Positions 37,901-47,364 of a DNA stretch of 64,000 nucleotides are shown one piece after another. The DNA lies in the NCBI GenBank assembly GCA_949752745.1, contig OX457031.1, positions 40,583,502-40,647,501 on the forward strand. Reading direction: 5' to 3'. Origin of the DNA: Protula sp. h YS-2021 (Eukaryota; Annelida; Polychaeta; Sabellida; Serpulidae). A program made the translations under genes and the position numbers. The notes under the pieces are model-generated. The model worked only from the letters and a program-made list of their open reading frames with translations, did no database searches and was not told the DNA's origin. Position 1 is the first letter of the stretch, and each line of letters starts with the position of its first letter.

Positions 37901-39293
37901 GTTGGTGCCGTGTGCATATATCACTGTCAGCGTTCCTTGTGGATATCACCTGCTTAACCTGTGAGCGTACATCCAACACTGCTGATAGAACTGATGCACT
38001 TAACCAGCATGCTGTATCACGTATATTTTAATATCAAGTTTAATAAGTCTAATTTCTTCTCTCCCGGTTTTATTGAATTACTTTCATGTATTTCAATTAA
38101 AAGAATTGCGATCCAGGACATTCTCACGAAAATGTAAAATGTAAGCAAAAAAAGTATGGCGAGTTGGTTGCCAAGTCACCATATGGCGAGTTGGTATACC
38201 AAGTTGCCGTATGGCGGGTTGGATTTATGGCGATTTATGGCTGGTTGTGTGAACTTACGCAAGGATGAATGGCTGGATGTGTGGCTGTGTGAACTTACGC
38301 AAGGATGAACGGTTGGTTGTGTGAACTTAGGCAAGGACGAATGGTTGGTTGTGTGAACTTACACAAGGATGGATGGTTGGTTGCGTGGCCGTGTGAACGG
38401 TTCCATTTTTGTAATACACAGTCACGATGCACGCGCGTAATCTGTCCATCAGCACTCGTGCTTCTGAAAGTTTCTGAAAGCACCAGAATTAAAAGCTCTT
38501 AAGCTTTGCGTAAGCAAACGTGCAAGGAATTACGCATTTGAGAGATTACTACTTCACAAATTGCAGTGATTTCTGGTTTTATGATTTATCTTTGGCCCAA
38601 TTTCTCTGTCTTCACGTACAATTAATCAATATAATCAATTTTTAGTTCTCTCTTTCTCTCTGTCTTTGGTCAAAACAGTCAATCTATAAACTGAATGTTG
38701 TTACATAATAAAAGTATGATCATTGTTATACCATCACTATAGAAGCCCAAATATGCAAAGTTGAAGAAAATGTTCTCCAGCAATTTTTCCTCAATTCATT
38801 ACCAACAATAATCACAACCAAACCAAATTTCTTCGGCAGCTGTTATGGGGCGAAAGTTGTATACAGCTTCTATTACCTTGTCGATACCAAAAACTTCATT
38901 TTGCTTTGTTCGGATTTCCTCATCGAACGTTCTCTGAATAATTCTGTTTATTCTACGCACTGTGGCAGTTTTTCCTACAAAATGTTGATGTGTGTGAAAT
39001 ATTAAATGTGTACATTATAAAGTGAACATGTAGCTTAAGTGAGCAAAAGTAATATCCGCACCAGTGACCAACGCGAATCATATGCACTGTTGCCAACCAT
39101 ACATCAATGTAATTCTGTGATGGTAAATGTACAAATGTTACAATGCAACACTTTCAAAATGATCCCACTGCGAAAGAATAACAGATCTACCGATGTCTGC
39201 ATCATGTTTGGTGATCTTGGGTGGGGAAGGCGTCCGTGTATCCTCGTATGATTCATAATCCGGGTCCTCGTTGGTAGCCTGTCGCTTGCTCAT
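31121..39293 (-). CDS. YEATS2: YEATS2, YEATS-domain reader of the ATAC complex (partial)
   Basis: YEATS2 is a nuclear scaffold subunit of the ATAC histone acetyltransferase complex; its YEATS domain binds acetylated or crotonylated histone H3 lysine. Coding exons found (minus strand): 39293-39191, 38974-38877, 38473-38363, 37347-37199, 36280-36195, 35884-35809, 35481-35370, 35113-35069, 34820-32203, 31923-31847 and 31200-31121. Every checked junction is GT-AG and in phase. The N-terminus has [11 protein letters not shown] and [14 protein letters not shown]; then IIVGNVSKF, the YEATS domain, a long low-complexity region, and C-terminal [10 protein letters not shown]. Similarity to vertebrate YEATS2 was recognised from memory, not by search. 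An exon between 38363 and 37347 may be missing. The last exon(s), expected to hold the histone-fold part that pairs with NC2-beta, were not found. Confidence 0.9.
32203..34820 (-). CDS. YEATS2: YEATS2 giant exon (central disordered region)
   Basis: The exon begins after TTTTATCGCAG with [14 protein letters not shown], which completes the last YEATS strand, and stays open for 872 codons. Most is Ser/Thr/Asn/Gln/Lys-rich and probably disordered. Its last ~60 residues are ordered-looking: [18 protein letters not shown] and [11 protein letters not shown]. An in-frame TGA would end it at 32199, but a donor (TATCA|GTGAGT) precedes the stop. Splicing there to 31923 keeps the frame and yields a conserved-looking exon, so I prefer splicing. 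Confidence 0.9.
35069..36280 (-). CDS. YEATS2: YEATS2 YEATS-domain exons
   Basis: Four exons (36280-36195, 35884-35809, 35481-35370, 35113-35069) encode the YEATS domain. HKWMAYVRG starts it, followed by [55 protein letters not shown] and [15 protein letters not shown]. The His-Pro-Ser-Tyr motif and the Trp of GWGEF, which form the aromatic cage for acyl-lysine in the human protein, are intact. The domain is therefore probably a functional reader. Junctions: CCAG|GTATGC, TCAC|GTGAGT, AAG|GTACGA and ACG|GTAGCA, all in phase. Confidence 0.92.
37199..37347 (-). CDS. YEATS2: YEATS2 exon leading into the YEATS domain
   Basis: The exon starts after TCTTTTTAAG and ends GTGTCAAA|GTAAGA. It encodes a basic, Ser/Pro-rich linker and then [11 protein letters not shown], matching the conserved strand just before the YEATS domain of vertebrate YEATS2. 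It ends in phase 2, which pairs with the exon at 36280. The 5' boundary could be two bases further in (a second AG lies there). Confidence 0.75.
38160..38405 (-). repeat. 32/40-bp minisatellite spanning a YEATS2 5' splice site
   Basis: The plus-strand marker GTGTGAACTTA recurs with GAACTT at 38251, 38291, 38323 and 38355 (spacings 40, 32 and 32), and a diverged GTGTGAACGG with GAAC at 38395. Each unit carries CAAGGATGAATGGTTGGTTG. On the minus strand each intact unit contains CCTTGCGTAAGTTCACA, a strong 5' splice site. A second small repeat, ATGGCGAGTTGG, occurs two to three times at 38155-38220. Confidence 0.85.
38363..38473 (-). CDS. YEATS2: YEATS2 exon 3 with repeated donor
   Basis: The exon follows GGTGCTTTCAG and encodes [21 protein letters not shown], close to the matching vertebrate segment. 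The likely donor is CCTTGT|GTAAGT at 38363. The last third of the exon (TQPTIHPC) and its donor lie within a 32/40-bp tandem repeat, so the same donor sequence recurs downstream at 38299 and 38259. A copy at about 38331 is mutated (CTAAGT). Use of the later donors would add 64 or 104 bases and shift the frame. Confidence 0.7.
38877..39293 (-). CDS. YEATS2: YEATS2 exons 1 and 2 (N-terminus)
   Basis: The start ATG at 39293 follows GGAAAGT and opens [18 protein letters not shown]. The first exon ends at 39191 with ACATCG|GTAGAT. The second, 38974-38877, begins after TTTTGTAG|GA and ends GACAAG|GTAATA, encoding [16 protein letters not shown], an amphipathic helix. In vertebrate YEATS2 the corresponding segment also starts with a DPDYE motif and a long helix. 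No other ATG in frame upstream was considered likely. Confidence 0.85.
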
Positions 39294-39373
39294 ACTTTCC
39301 TACAACAGAGAAACCTTGCTTCTTTATGGGATGGTTTCACAGCAAAAAAAAAAAAAAAAAAACAGTACCGCAA

Positions 39374-39480
39374 GTTTCCGAATAAAGCCCCTGGGGCACT
39401 ATTCGGAAACTTGAGGATTTTTCAGTCTCACGTTGAAGCCGAATAATGTCCCCTCCCCCAATTAAAAATTGTCTCTATAC
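39374..39480. repeat. Foldback repeat, copy 2
   Basis: GTTTCCGAATA ... TATTCGGAAAC (39374-39410) is a perfect 11-bp stem around AAGCCCCTGGGGCAC, itself partly self-complementary. The following GGATTTTTCAGTCTCACG and TTGAAGCCGAATAATG align with the sequence after copy 1 at 11904. Together they define a small dispersed foldback family. Confidence 0.65.
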
Positions 39481-39489
39481 TGGGTAAAC

Positions 39490-40395
39490 TGTGCATGAAC
39501 TTTTAGTAAATATATGAATAATGAAGTTGACCCCACCTAATGGGACAACTGAAGGCTTGGAAGGTCTGACAGAGAGATTTCCGAAGTAATTTAAGAAAGA
39601 GCTAACGCAGAACTAGTTCCAGGACACCGAGATTCGAACTAGGAAGCCTTTCCTTCCAAAAAATCGGTCCACTTGGTCCAATCGGTCCGGTAAATTAACC
39701 TCTTTTCAGCGTATACGGAATTAGAAAATTAGAAGTTAAATAAGGTCAGGCCGATGCGGTCCAAGAATATTAATATGCTCAGGGCATGATTCCGAACAAC
39801 TTTCGTCCTATGTTAGTGCCTGAAGTGTTGACTGACTATATGCTCAGTCACTTTGGACTAGCTTAAGTTGCGAATGGGGTAGCCCTAGGTAACTCTCTTC
39901 TACTCTTCTAGAGAGAGCCGTGGGCTGCTATGGATCATTCAGGACATAGGGGAAGTTGATCCATCCCCACTAGCAAGAACAGGAAAGCATAATAAATAAG
40001 TTGTATATGATTGTCGTTGTGCTTTGAGGGCCTTTAGCGAATGCCAGTAAGCGGATTCAGTTTCCTCTATAGTACTTAGAAGCAGGGAAACTCAGAAGCA
40101 TGGAAGTCAATGCAGACATACATCAATATCATTTAGAGAAAGATACGTGACAGTGAACGAATGGTTACAGTTGCTCCAAGAAGCGGCCGCTACTTAGGTT
40201 CGGCGTACCCGTTCCAAATCCTCGCTATATAACGATACGCGCGTCAACTACGCTCGCTCTGAGGCACCCATGTGGCGATGTTATGCAAAACACAAAGAAG
40301 TCTTCATTGGCATTCGATATAGACCCTCAAAGTACAACGCCAATGATACATAACTTCTGTGTTACGCTTCCTTTAAAATAACAAATACGGAAATG
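39490..40395. mobile_element. Fragments of the 795-bp element family
   Basis: 39499-39600 is the reverse complement of the left end of the element at 50377 (shared GCATGAACTTT, GAAGTTGACCCC, GTCTGACAGAGAGAT). 40168-40390 is the reverse complement of its right end (GCTCCAAGAAGCGG, CTCGCTATATAACGATA, GCTCGCTCTGAGGCACCC, TAACTTCTGTGTTACGC). A forward piece of the right end (TTTGAGGGCCTTTAG) lies at about 40010-40050. The two ends face each other, so at least two broken copies are present. They are diverged, older than the copy in the Tc1 element. Confidence 0.7.
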
Positions 40396-40490
40396 ATCAC
40401 AAATCCCTCGCAATAAATGGCATTGCTTACACCCACGGAGCATGGTTTATTACGTGAAAAAGTGACAGTAAATTTTGTAAGTATCCACAA

Positions 40491-41660
40491 GCCGTATTTA
40501 CGAAAGTTAACTCTTTGGTTTAACTGACTGGGTTAAGCCAGTGGGTTAAACCAAAAAATTTGGATTAGCTAAGCCAATGGTTTAAACCATATTCACAAAA
40601 GAAGTTTAACCACGGTTTAACTAAACCAATGGTTTAACTTTTGGTTTAAGTTAAACAACAGTTAACCCAAATACGTCATCATTATTGGGGAAGAATACAG
40701 GGAATTCCCAGGGATTTTCCAAGAGACTGGCACTCACTGGAAAGGGAAAACTAATTGTGTTTTGTTTATTTTCATTTCAAAAAACCTTTTCAAGATTGGG
40801 GCTGCCTAGTCTTTCACCGGGGGTGGTGCAAGTGGACAATATTATGACTTCGCAGAATAGCATATTTGCAAAAAACATGCGAAAGGACCCCAGTGAACGT
40901 CTAAATGACGGATCTTAATTGAAGTTGTTTCGTAGCAAATTGTCGTCATAATCGTAAAACAGATTTTTAAAGCGAAATGAATGCAACGACTGGCTAATTA
41001 ATGAAAAAAAAAAGAACAAGCAAAAGAAAAAAGACCAAAAAAAAAAGAGGTGATTTCGTAGCGAACTATCATCATAACCGTTGCTTGAATGTACTTGGAT
41101 ACTCAACGTGTGCATAAGGACTGAAATCCGGCGGGGGATAGGGGGTGAGAGAGAGGGAGAGAGAAAAGGAGAGAAAATTTAGTCAATTTTTTTAATCTAT
41201 AGGTGATGGTATTACAATAAATAAACGCCCCCCCCCTCTTCCTTGTATCTGCCACTGGTACATATAGTGTAGTTTTCATATACAATACGGGCCTGTGCCT
41301 CCCCTCCCTCTGCAAAATCCTGTACTCGTCAATGCTTTCTCCATTATTTAGTCTGCAAACTTGGTATTTGGGACTACCAGTCAATTTCAAACACAGTTGT
41401 ACTTTATTCCCCTTCCCCTCCTAGAGAGGAAAAAGGAGGAGGAACACAAATGAAATGACTCAGACAGTTCTCAGGAAGTTAATCCTGGTTTAACCCACCT
41501 CACAAGCAGGGCTAACTTTTTGGTTTAACCCACTGATTTAAACCATAGTTAACTTTCGTGAATATGACATAAGTTAACCCAATGGTTTAAACCGCGAAGT
41601 TAACTTTTCGGATTAAATTATGGGTTAACCCATTGGTTTAACTTTCGTGAATACGGTGCC
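40491..41660. repeat. GTTTAACC-rich inverted repeat pair
   Basis: 40491-40675 starts GCCGTATTTACGAAAGTTAA and is packed with GGTTTAACC-type motifs. 41485-41660 ends TTAACTTTCGTGAATACGGT, the matching inverse. Each arm is internally palindromic. The enclosed ~800 bases hold GA-rich and A-rich sequence and no gene. The arms could be one large foldback element or two MITEs in opposite orientation. Confidence 0.65.
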
Positions 41661-42249
41661 ACGACGCTGTAGCAGAAAATGTCACTGCACAAACATCAAT
41701 ACGCTGTACACTGTTAATAATGTGTCAACCACCAATACCTCGGTACCCAAGTACCCAATTGAAACTAGGCATCCCTTGCATATGTACATCACTTTGCCCT
41801 CCATAAAGCAAACCACTTCTGTCAAGCAAGTTCAAAATGCCGAGCTTGTCTAACGTGCAAAGTGCACAAATTTGACGTATCGGGTCAGACAGCAGCAACA
41901 ATTGCATGACGCTTTGGAGTTGCTAAGTCGACAGTCACTGGTCTGCGGCAGAAGTTCGAGCTGATGAGCGACGTTACCGATCAGCCATGGTCAGGAAGAC
42001 CACGAGTACACAAAGGGAAGATCAGTTGATAACGTGTACAGCTAACCAAAATCACTTCCAAACGGTTGCGTTACAGTGTGCTTACGTTTCTTTTGGTGAT
42101 TGTGTGTGTTCGCTTTAGGGTAGCGCGTGTGCGTTTCAGTGCGTGTGTGTGTGTACACGTGTGAAGTTCAGTGAGGTTGAGTGAAGTCCACTGAAGTTCA
42201 GTGAAGTCCAGTACAATGGAATGAAGTTCACTAGGATCGCTCATTAGGT

Positions 42250-43215
42250 TCATGGGATGGAATGCGATGAGATGGGTCAAGATCAAGAAAAGCCGTGATG
42301 GACCAAGATGGGCGAAACGGGTCAGCATATCCCGCCATGGGTCAAGTTATGCCGTGGTGTGGCGAGATGGGCCACGATGGCCAAGATGATTCATAATGGG
42401 TCATAATGGGCCAGACGGGTCATAATGGGCCACGATGGGTAAAGTTGGGCCAAATGGGTGAACGTGGACCATGATGGATCGAGACGGATCATGAAGGGCC
42501 CAGGTGGGCTGAGATGGAACAACACAAGACGGGACAAGGTAGGCACATGTGTCAAGATGAGCCGACATGGGTCAAAATGGGCCACATGGGTCAAGATGGG
42601 CCGAGATAAGTGAAAATGGACACATGGGTCAAGATGGACAGGATTAGTCTTGAGGACCAGAGTTTCGACCATTTTGACTTGACATTTCTACATCCTGCTC
42701 ACCATTGCCCAATCCGACCCATCATGGCCCATTTTGTCTTAACATGGCCCAGCTTTATCTATTATAGCCACTGTTGACCCATCAAGCAAATTTTCGTCCA
42801 TCTCAGCCCGTCGCTGCCCATCATGGCCCATTTTGACCCACATGGCCATTTTAATCCATCTCGATCCATGTGGCCATTTTAATCCATCTCGACCCATGTG
42901 GCCCATTTTGACCCATCTCGACAAATGTGTCAATCTTGACCGATATGGCCCATCTTGATACACGTGTCCAACTTGTCCCATTTTGTGTATGTCGTCCCTT
43001 CATGGCCCTTCTTTACCCATCTGGCCCATCTTTACCAATCACAGCCCTTATTGACCCATTCGACCCATCACTGTTCATGCTGACCCAAAATGACCCATCT
43101 TGGCCCCTCAAAAACCATCGCTGCCCGTACTGATTCATCTTGTATTTCCTGGTCCATCTTGTCCCATACTGACCTATCCGGCTCATCATGACCCATGCTG
43201 ACCCATCTTGTTCAT
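42250..43215. repeat. Inverted-orientation GGGTCAAGATGGGCCA minisatellite
   Basis: From about 42250 to 42640 the plus strand repeats GGGTCAAGATGGGCCA-like motifs of roughly 10 and 20 bases. From about 42690 to 43215 the same motif appears in reverse complement (TGGCCCATCTTGACCCA). The switch happens across about 50 bases containing CATTTTGACTTGACATTTC. The two halves can pair with each other along several hundred bases. It is non-coding. Confidence 0.8.
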
Positions 43216-43351
43216 CACCGCCAGAAGAGCTGGCATAAGAGCAGTCAGTGTCGCCACAATCAGAAGAAGACTTCATGCCGATGGGTTTGATTGATTGATT
43301 GGTTTAACGACAACAGCAACCCGTTAGGGCCATACTGTGTCGGTTCTGTTG

Positions 43352-44440
43352 CTATAGAAAGATGGGATGAGGTCCATGATTGCTCCCAGGAAACCGTTCC
43401 GGAACCAGCGCCATAAAGACGCCCGACGAGCATTGGGACAACAAAAACTTAACTGGACTGTGGCCCAGTGGAAACGATGTCTCTTTACTGACCTGCATCC
43501 CGGAAACCGTGCACCACACGTGTGGCGAAAGCGTGCTGAGAGTGGATACGATCAAAGGTTTCTTGAGCGCCAAAAACTGCACGGTGGCGGGTCAATCATG
43601 GTGTGGGGTGCCATTACCCGCAATTTACAATTAAGTATTTGTGAAACACGAGCAGGCCCCAACCGCCCCCCAAATTTAAAGGGGTATAAAGTCAATTTTT
43701 AAAACTGACTTCAGGTTAAGCATTATAGACTGAAGCAATAGGATATTCTAAATTACGGGTCGGACAATGCTGTCTCCAGCTATTAACAGATTCGACTGGA
43801 GATAAAGCGTGTACAAACATATTTCCCAAAAACCCCAATCATCGCCCATTTTGGTCAATTTAACCTTCCGGATGATCGAATCTGACCAAACGCACCAAAA
43901 GGCACACCTACCGGTCGAGACCTTTCATTTGAGCCTATTCTTAATGTTCTACGACCAATAGAACCGAAGATACCGCGTGTACAAGCTTGTTTCCCCAATT
44001 ATCGCCCATTTTGGTCAATTTAACCACTTCCGGGTGTCTACAGGTCGAGACCTTTCACTTAAGCTAACTATCAATGCTCTACGACCAATAGAACCGGAGC
44101 TATGGCGTGTACAAAAAAGCGATGACGGGCAGACGGACGGACACCCCAAACCTATAGGCCCCAATCCGAAGGGGCGGTGTTGATTGATCAATACCTGAAC
44201 CAACATGGAACTGAACGTATGCCAGCCAAGTCGCCACACTTCAATCCCATCCAACATGTGTGGGCCATGATGAGGAAGCGTGTTACAGAACGCCATCTGC
44301 CACACCATACACTGCAAGACCTAAGGCGGTTGTTTCGAGAAGAATGGGTCAACGTGACTCTTCCTTCAGTAACCGGCCTCCTAAATTCCATGCCTAGGCG
44401 GGCCAGACAAGTGCTGAGCTACAGGGTAATCATACCCACT
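43352..44440 (+). pseudogene. Decayed Tc1-like transposase interrupted by a repeat
   Basis: Frames at 43367-43625 carry NWTVAQWKRCLFTD, RAPHVWRKRAESGYDQRF and GGGSIMVWGAI, the middle of a Tc1 DD34E transposase (binds terminal repeats, cuts and pastes at TA). Residues 44177-44430 carry KSPHFNPIQHVWAMMRKRV and NSMPRRARQVLSYR, its C-terminal part. The catalytic Glu is replaced by Gln in NPIQHVW, and the first catalytic motif reads FTDL. An insertion of about 540 bp (about 43630-44175) separates the halves, and the N-terminus is missing. It is inactive, from a different Tc1 lineage than the copy at 49779. Confidence 0.85.
43630..44176 (+). mobile_element. Insertion repeat inside the Tc1 relic
   Basis: The segment begins near AATTAAGTATTTGTGAAACA, has CAGGCCCCAACCGCCCCCC, two related internal blocks (TCGCCCATTTTGGTCAATTTAA-type, near 43845 and 44000), and ends with CGATGACGGGCAGACGG, CCCCAAACCTATAGG and CCGAAGGGG. 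A short copy with the same two ends and no middle lies at about 44918-45035. It carries no gene. Confidence 0.65.
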
Positions 44441-44499
44441 ACATATATATCGCTTTTTTAATCCTTTTTAGTTAACGCTATTTGACGCGCAAAGATGAC

Positions 44500-45955
44500 A
44501 TTTGGTTTACTGATGGAGAGTGATCAGATGACATAAAATCCGCATTTTTTAACCATGACCTTAGAGAACGATTGACCATTATCTCGAAAACGGTTAGAGA
44601 TACCTCGGTGATCTTGACCAACTCGGTCATGATCAATGTCAAAAACCGGAAGTCGGTAATTATCTCGAAAACGGTCAGAGACGGAGCGATTTTGAGCTTA
44701 TTTTCGACCCTTTGAGCCTAAAAGACCATATTAAGAGGTACCTCGATGACCTTAACCTTCTCGGTCATGGTTAATGCCAAAAACCGGAAGTAAACCATCT
44801 CGGAAACGTTAGAGATAGAGCGATATTGAGCTTATTTTCGACCCTATGGGCCTAAAAAACCATTTTAAGAGGTACCTCGGTGACCTTAACCTCGTCGATC
44901 ATGGTCAATGTCAACAAGTAAGTATTTGTGAAACACAAGCAGGCCCCAACCGCCCCCCAAATTCATAGGGGTATAAAGCGATGACGGACAGACGGACGGA
45001 CGGACACCCCAAACCTATAGGCAACAATCAGAAGGGTTGGGGCCTAAAAACCGGAAGTAGACCACTTCGGAAACGGTTAGAGATGGAGCGATATTGAGCT
45101 TATTGTCGACCGTTTTAGCCTAAAAGAGAAGATGTAAGGGAAGAGGTACTTTGGTTGTAACTGATGAGCTCTTGAATATGCATGAAGTGATTAGCATTAT
45201 CCAATCAAACTGCGATTCGGACCATCCCGGTACTTATTTCGGCAGCCATATCAGGGTGTCCACGCCAACAATAAAAAAAAAATTCCAGGTGTTTTCCAGG
45301 TTTTAGGACATTTTTCAAAATTCCAGGTGTTTTCCAGGTCTGGAAAACCTATGTGTAAAATTCAAGGTTTTTCCAGGCCGTGGACACCCTGCATATTGAA
45401 TCTTATGGACAAGATGTACGAAAAATCCGATATATTTTGTAATTAACGGATACTTGAGTGGCGAAAAAGGTACAGTTATATCCCAACATTTTCCCTATGC
45501 CTTGTAGACCATACTGTTACAAAGTACTTTAAAGTTCGAATCAAGGATTTGTCACAAGAAAGGTTTTTAAGTACAGTACTGATTCACACCTTGCTCGTTC
45601 CGAAGATCGTGTAATTTTGTTATATTCGCAGTGAAAACTGCATTTTTCGCGTATGTTAAACAACATTTGAGCAGTGCGTATTCAGTTACATTTGTCTGTC
45701 TGTCATTTGCAGTTTTTTACGGTGTCATGCTGTCTGTCTGGACGTTTCGAAATAAAGGGATTTCAGTTAAGAACAACTCGTCTCATTTCGCTTTTTAACG
45801 GTCAACTTCGTAGCCCGTAATATATTGGTGACCTTCACTTCCTCGTTCTTGGTCAATTCTGAATTTAAGAGTTCAGAATCGTATTTATTGTGCCCCCCCC
45901 CCCCCCACTCAAGTGCAATTTTCGCTACTCAGTAGCGAAAACGGTCTAGTTATAA
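44500..45955 (-). mobile_element. Pearl-like element, inverted diverged copy
   Basis: Read on the minus strand it starts TAACTAGACCG-TTTTCGCTACTGAGTAGCG, the same hairpin start as at 5412. It contains several degenerate copies of the 139-bp core in inverse orientation on the plus strand (AAACGGTTAGAGAT, TTATTTTCGACCC, AGAGGTACCTCGGTGACCTT) between 44560 and 45125. Inserted in it are the short repeat at 44918-45035 and the MITE at 45252-45391. The sequence between 45400 and 45900 is unique and holds no gene. Confidence 0.6.
45252..45391. mobile_element. MITE with CAGGGTGTCCACG termini (hAT-like)
   Basis: The element begins CAGGGTGTCCACG and ends CGTGGACACCCTG, a perfect 13-bp terminal inverted repeat. 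It is 140 bp long, built of repeated TTCCAGGTGTTTTCCAGG motifs. The flanks show CATAT on both sides, a possible target duplication. It shares the CAGGG start with the MITE at 4880. Confidence 0.75.
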
Positions 45956-46395
45956 GCTTATTTTATTGCAATACGAAGAGAAAAACAACTTACCATTACT
46001 TCTTTCACTGCGTTCTACATTTGTTATTATGATGCAGTGCATTCATATGGCGAAAGATTAAGATATGCAACTTTTTGGACTGGGCGTTGAAAGAACAACT
46101 GCGCAGAAAAAGAACTGTTACTCGGGAATGGGCGGTTCATTTTCCACGTAAAGCATAAAATAATTCTTTTAAAGGTTGGAAGATCATTGTACGTGTACTG
46201 ATTGATAAAAAAAAAGTTTGCATACACGACGACGTTGAAAAAGGACTTTCTGTGGAAAAAAATGTACAAAAAAAGTATATTTTATACTAAAATCCATCAA
46301 CAGCGGGCAATAAAACGTAGAAAAACGTACGTTTCCGGAAAATGCGAAAAAAAACGCACGGTACTGATAAAAACGTACGGTGTGACAACCCTGTA

Positions 46396-46560
46396 TTTTG
46401 TGCATGAACTTAAGTAGATGTTTGAATAATAGGGACTAGTATGTAGGGTTCGTGCCCCAGATCGAATGCAGTTGACCCCTATTAGCCGAACAATGTAAGG
46501 CTTCGTATCTCTTACAGGAAGATATATAAAGTTATTTAAGTCAGAGCTGACTCGGGGCAG
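46396..46560 (-). mobile_element. Left-end fragment of the 795-bp element family
   Basis: This stretch is the reverse complement of the first ~165 bases of the element at 50377. It shares GCATGAACTT, TTTGAATAATAGGGACT, TAGGGTTCGTGCC, GCAGTTGACCCCTATTAG, AAGGCTTCGTA and CAGAGCTGACTCGGGGC. It supports the mapped left end of the element, since similarity stops at the same terminal GAGC/GGGGC position. Confidence 0.75.
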
Positions 46561-47364
46561 GTTAATTAGTCGTAGGTTCAAACTGGTGAAACTGAAAAGA
46601 ACATCTTTCATGGCTGAAAACAATACATAGCTTATTAAATCTAGTCAGAATTGAACATGTTGTTTCCATTAATTACGATCTTCTCTAACCAATTCTATAT
46701 CCCCTCCCCCTTAACCAAACTACCCGTCCAAGATTTCAAGATTTTATTTATTTCAACAATCCTTGTCAAGCAAGGACGCGGTGAACATAACATAGTATGT
46801 ACAAGCTGTTGTCGCAAAAATTTCAAACACTATAGCAGTTATGTATAAATGCAGATAGTTGGAAAAGGATAAAATTAAGGATACATTTGGTTTCAGAATA
46901 AGGCCATACTCACACACATAAATCTACACAAATTGAAAAGCTTTTTAGGAGATTTTGAATTCATGACGCCTGAAAAAACTTCACAATTGATGGGTCTAAA
47001 TGTACGTTTGCCCAGAAATTGTAACCTTTCATTTGTTAAAAAATTACATTCCAATAACAGATGCAGTTCATCACAAACAGCGTTAGAAGAGCATAATTTC
47101 TACGATCGGTTCATATTTAACCTTCGAGACAGGAAGCATATTACTTCTAACCCTGAATTTGGCCATTTTAATAGCCGTATTATTTCGCAGTATTCTAAGA
47201 TAGTTTTCTTGAGTAAATACGTTTTTAAACATTCTATATACAACTCTGGAGCCAGAGTTAACGACTTTATTTGCCCAGTTAGTTTTAAACTGATCTGTAA
47301 TTCGCAGTTTGACTGCATTTTTGTACCATAACTTGTCACATTTAGACAGGCTTTCTTGTTCTAA

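Noticed and set aside
39600..39660. GATTCGAACTAGGAAGCC as a tRNA T-arm
   Set aside because: No matching acceptor, D-arm or anticodon arm could be folded nearby.
46933..47331. Plus-strand 132-codon frame
   Set aside because: It is antisense to the LINE C-terminal region, which has recognisable LINE motifs on the minus strand.
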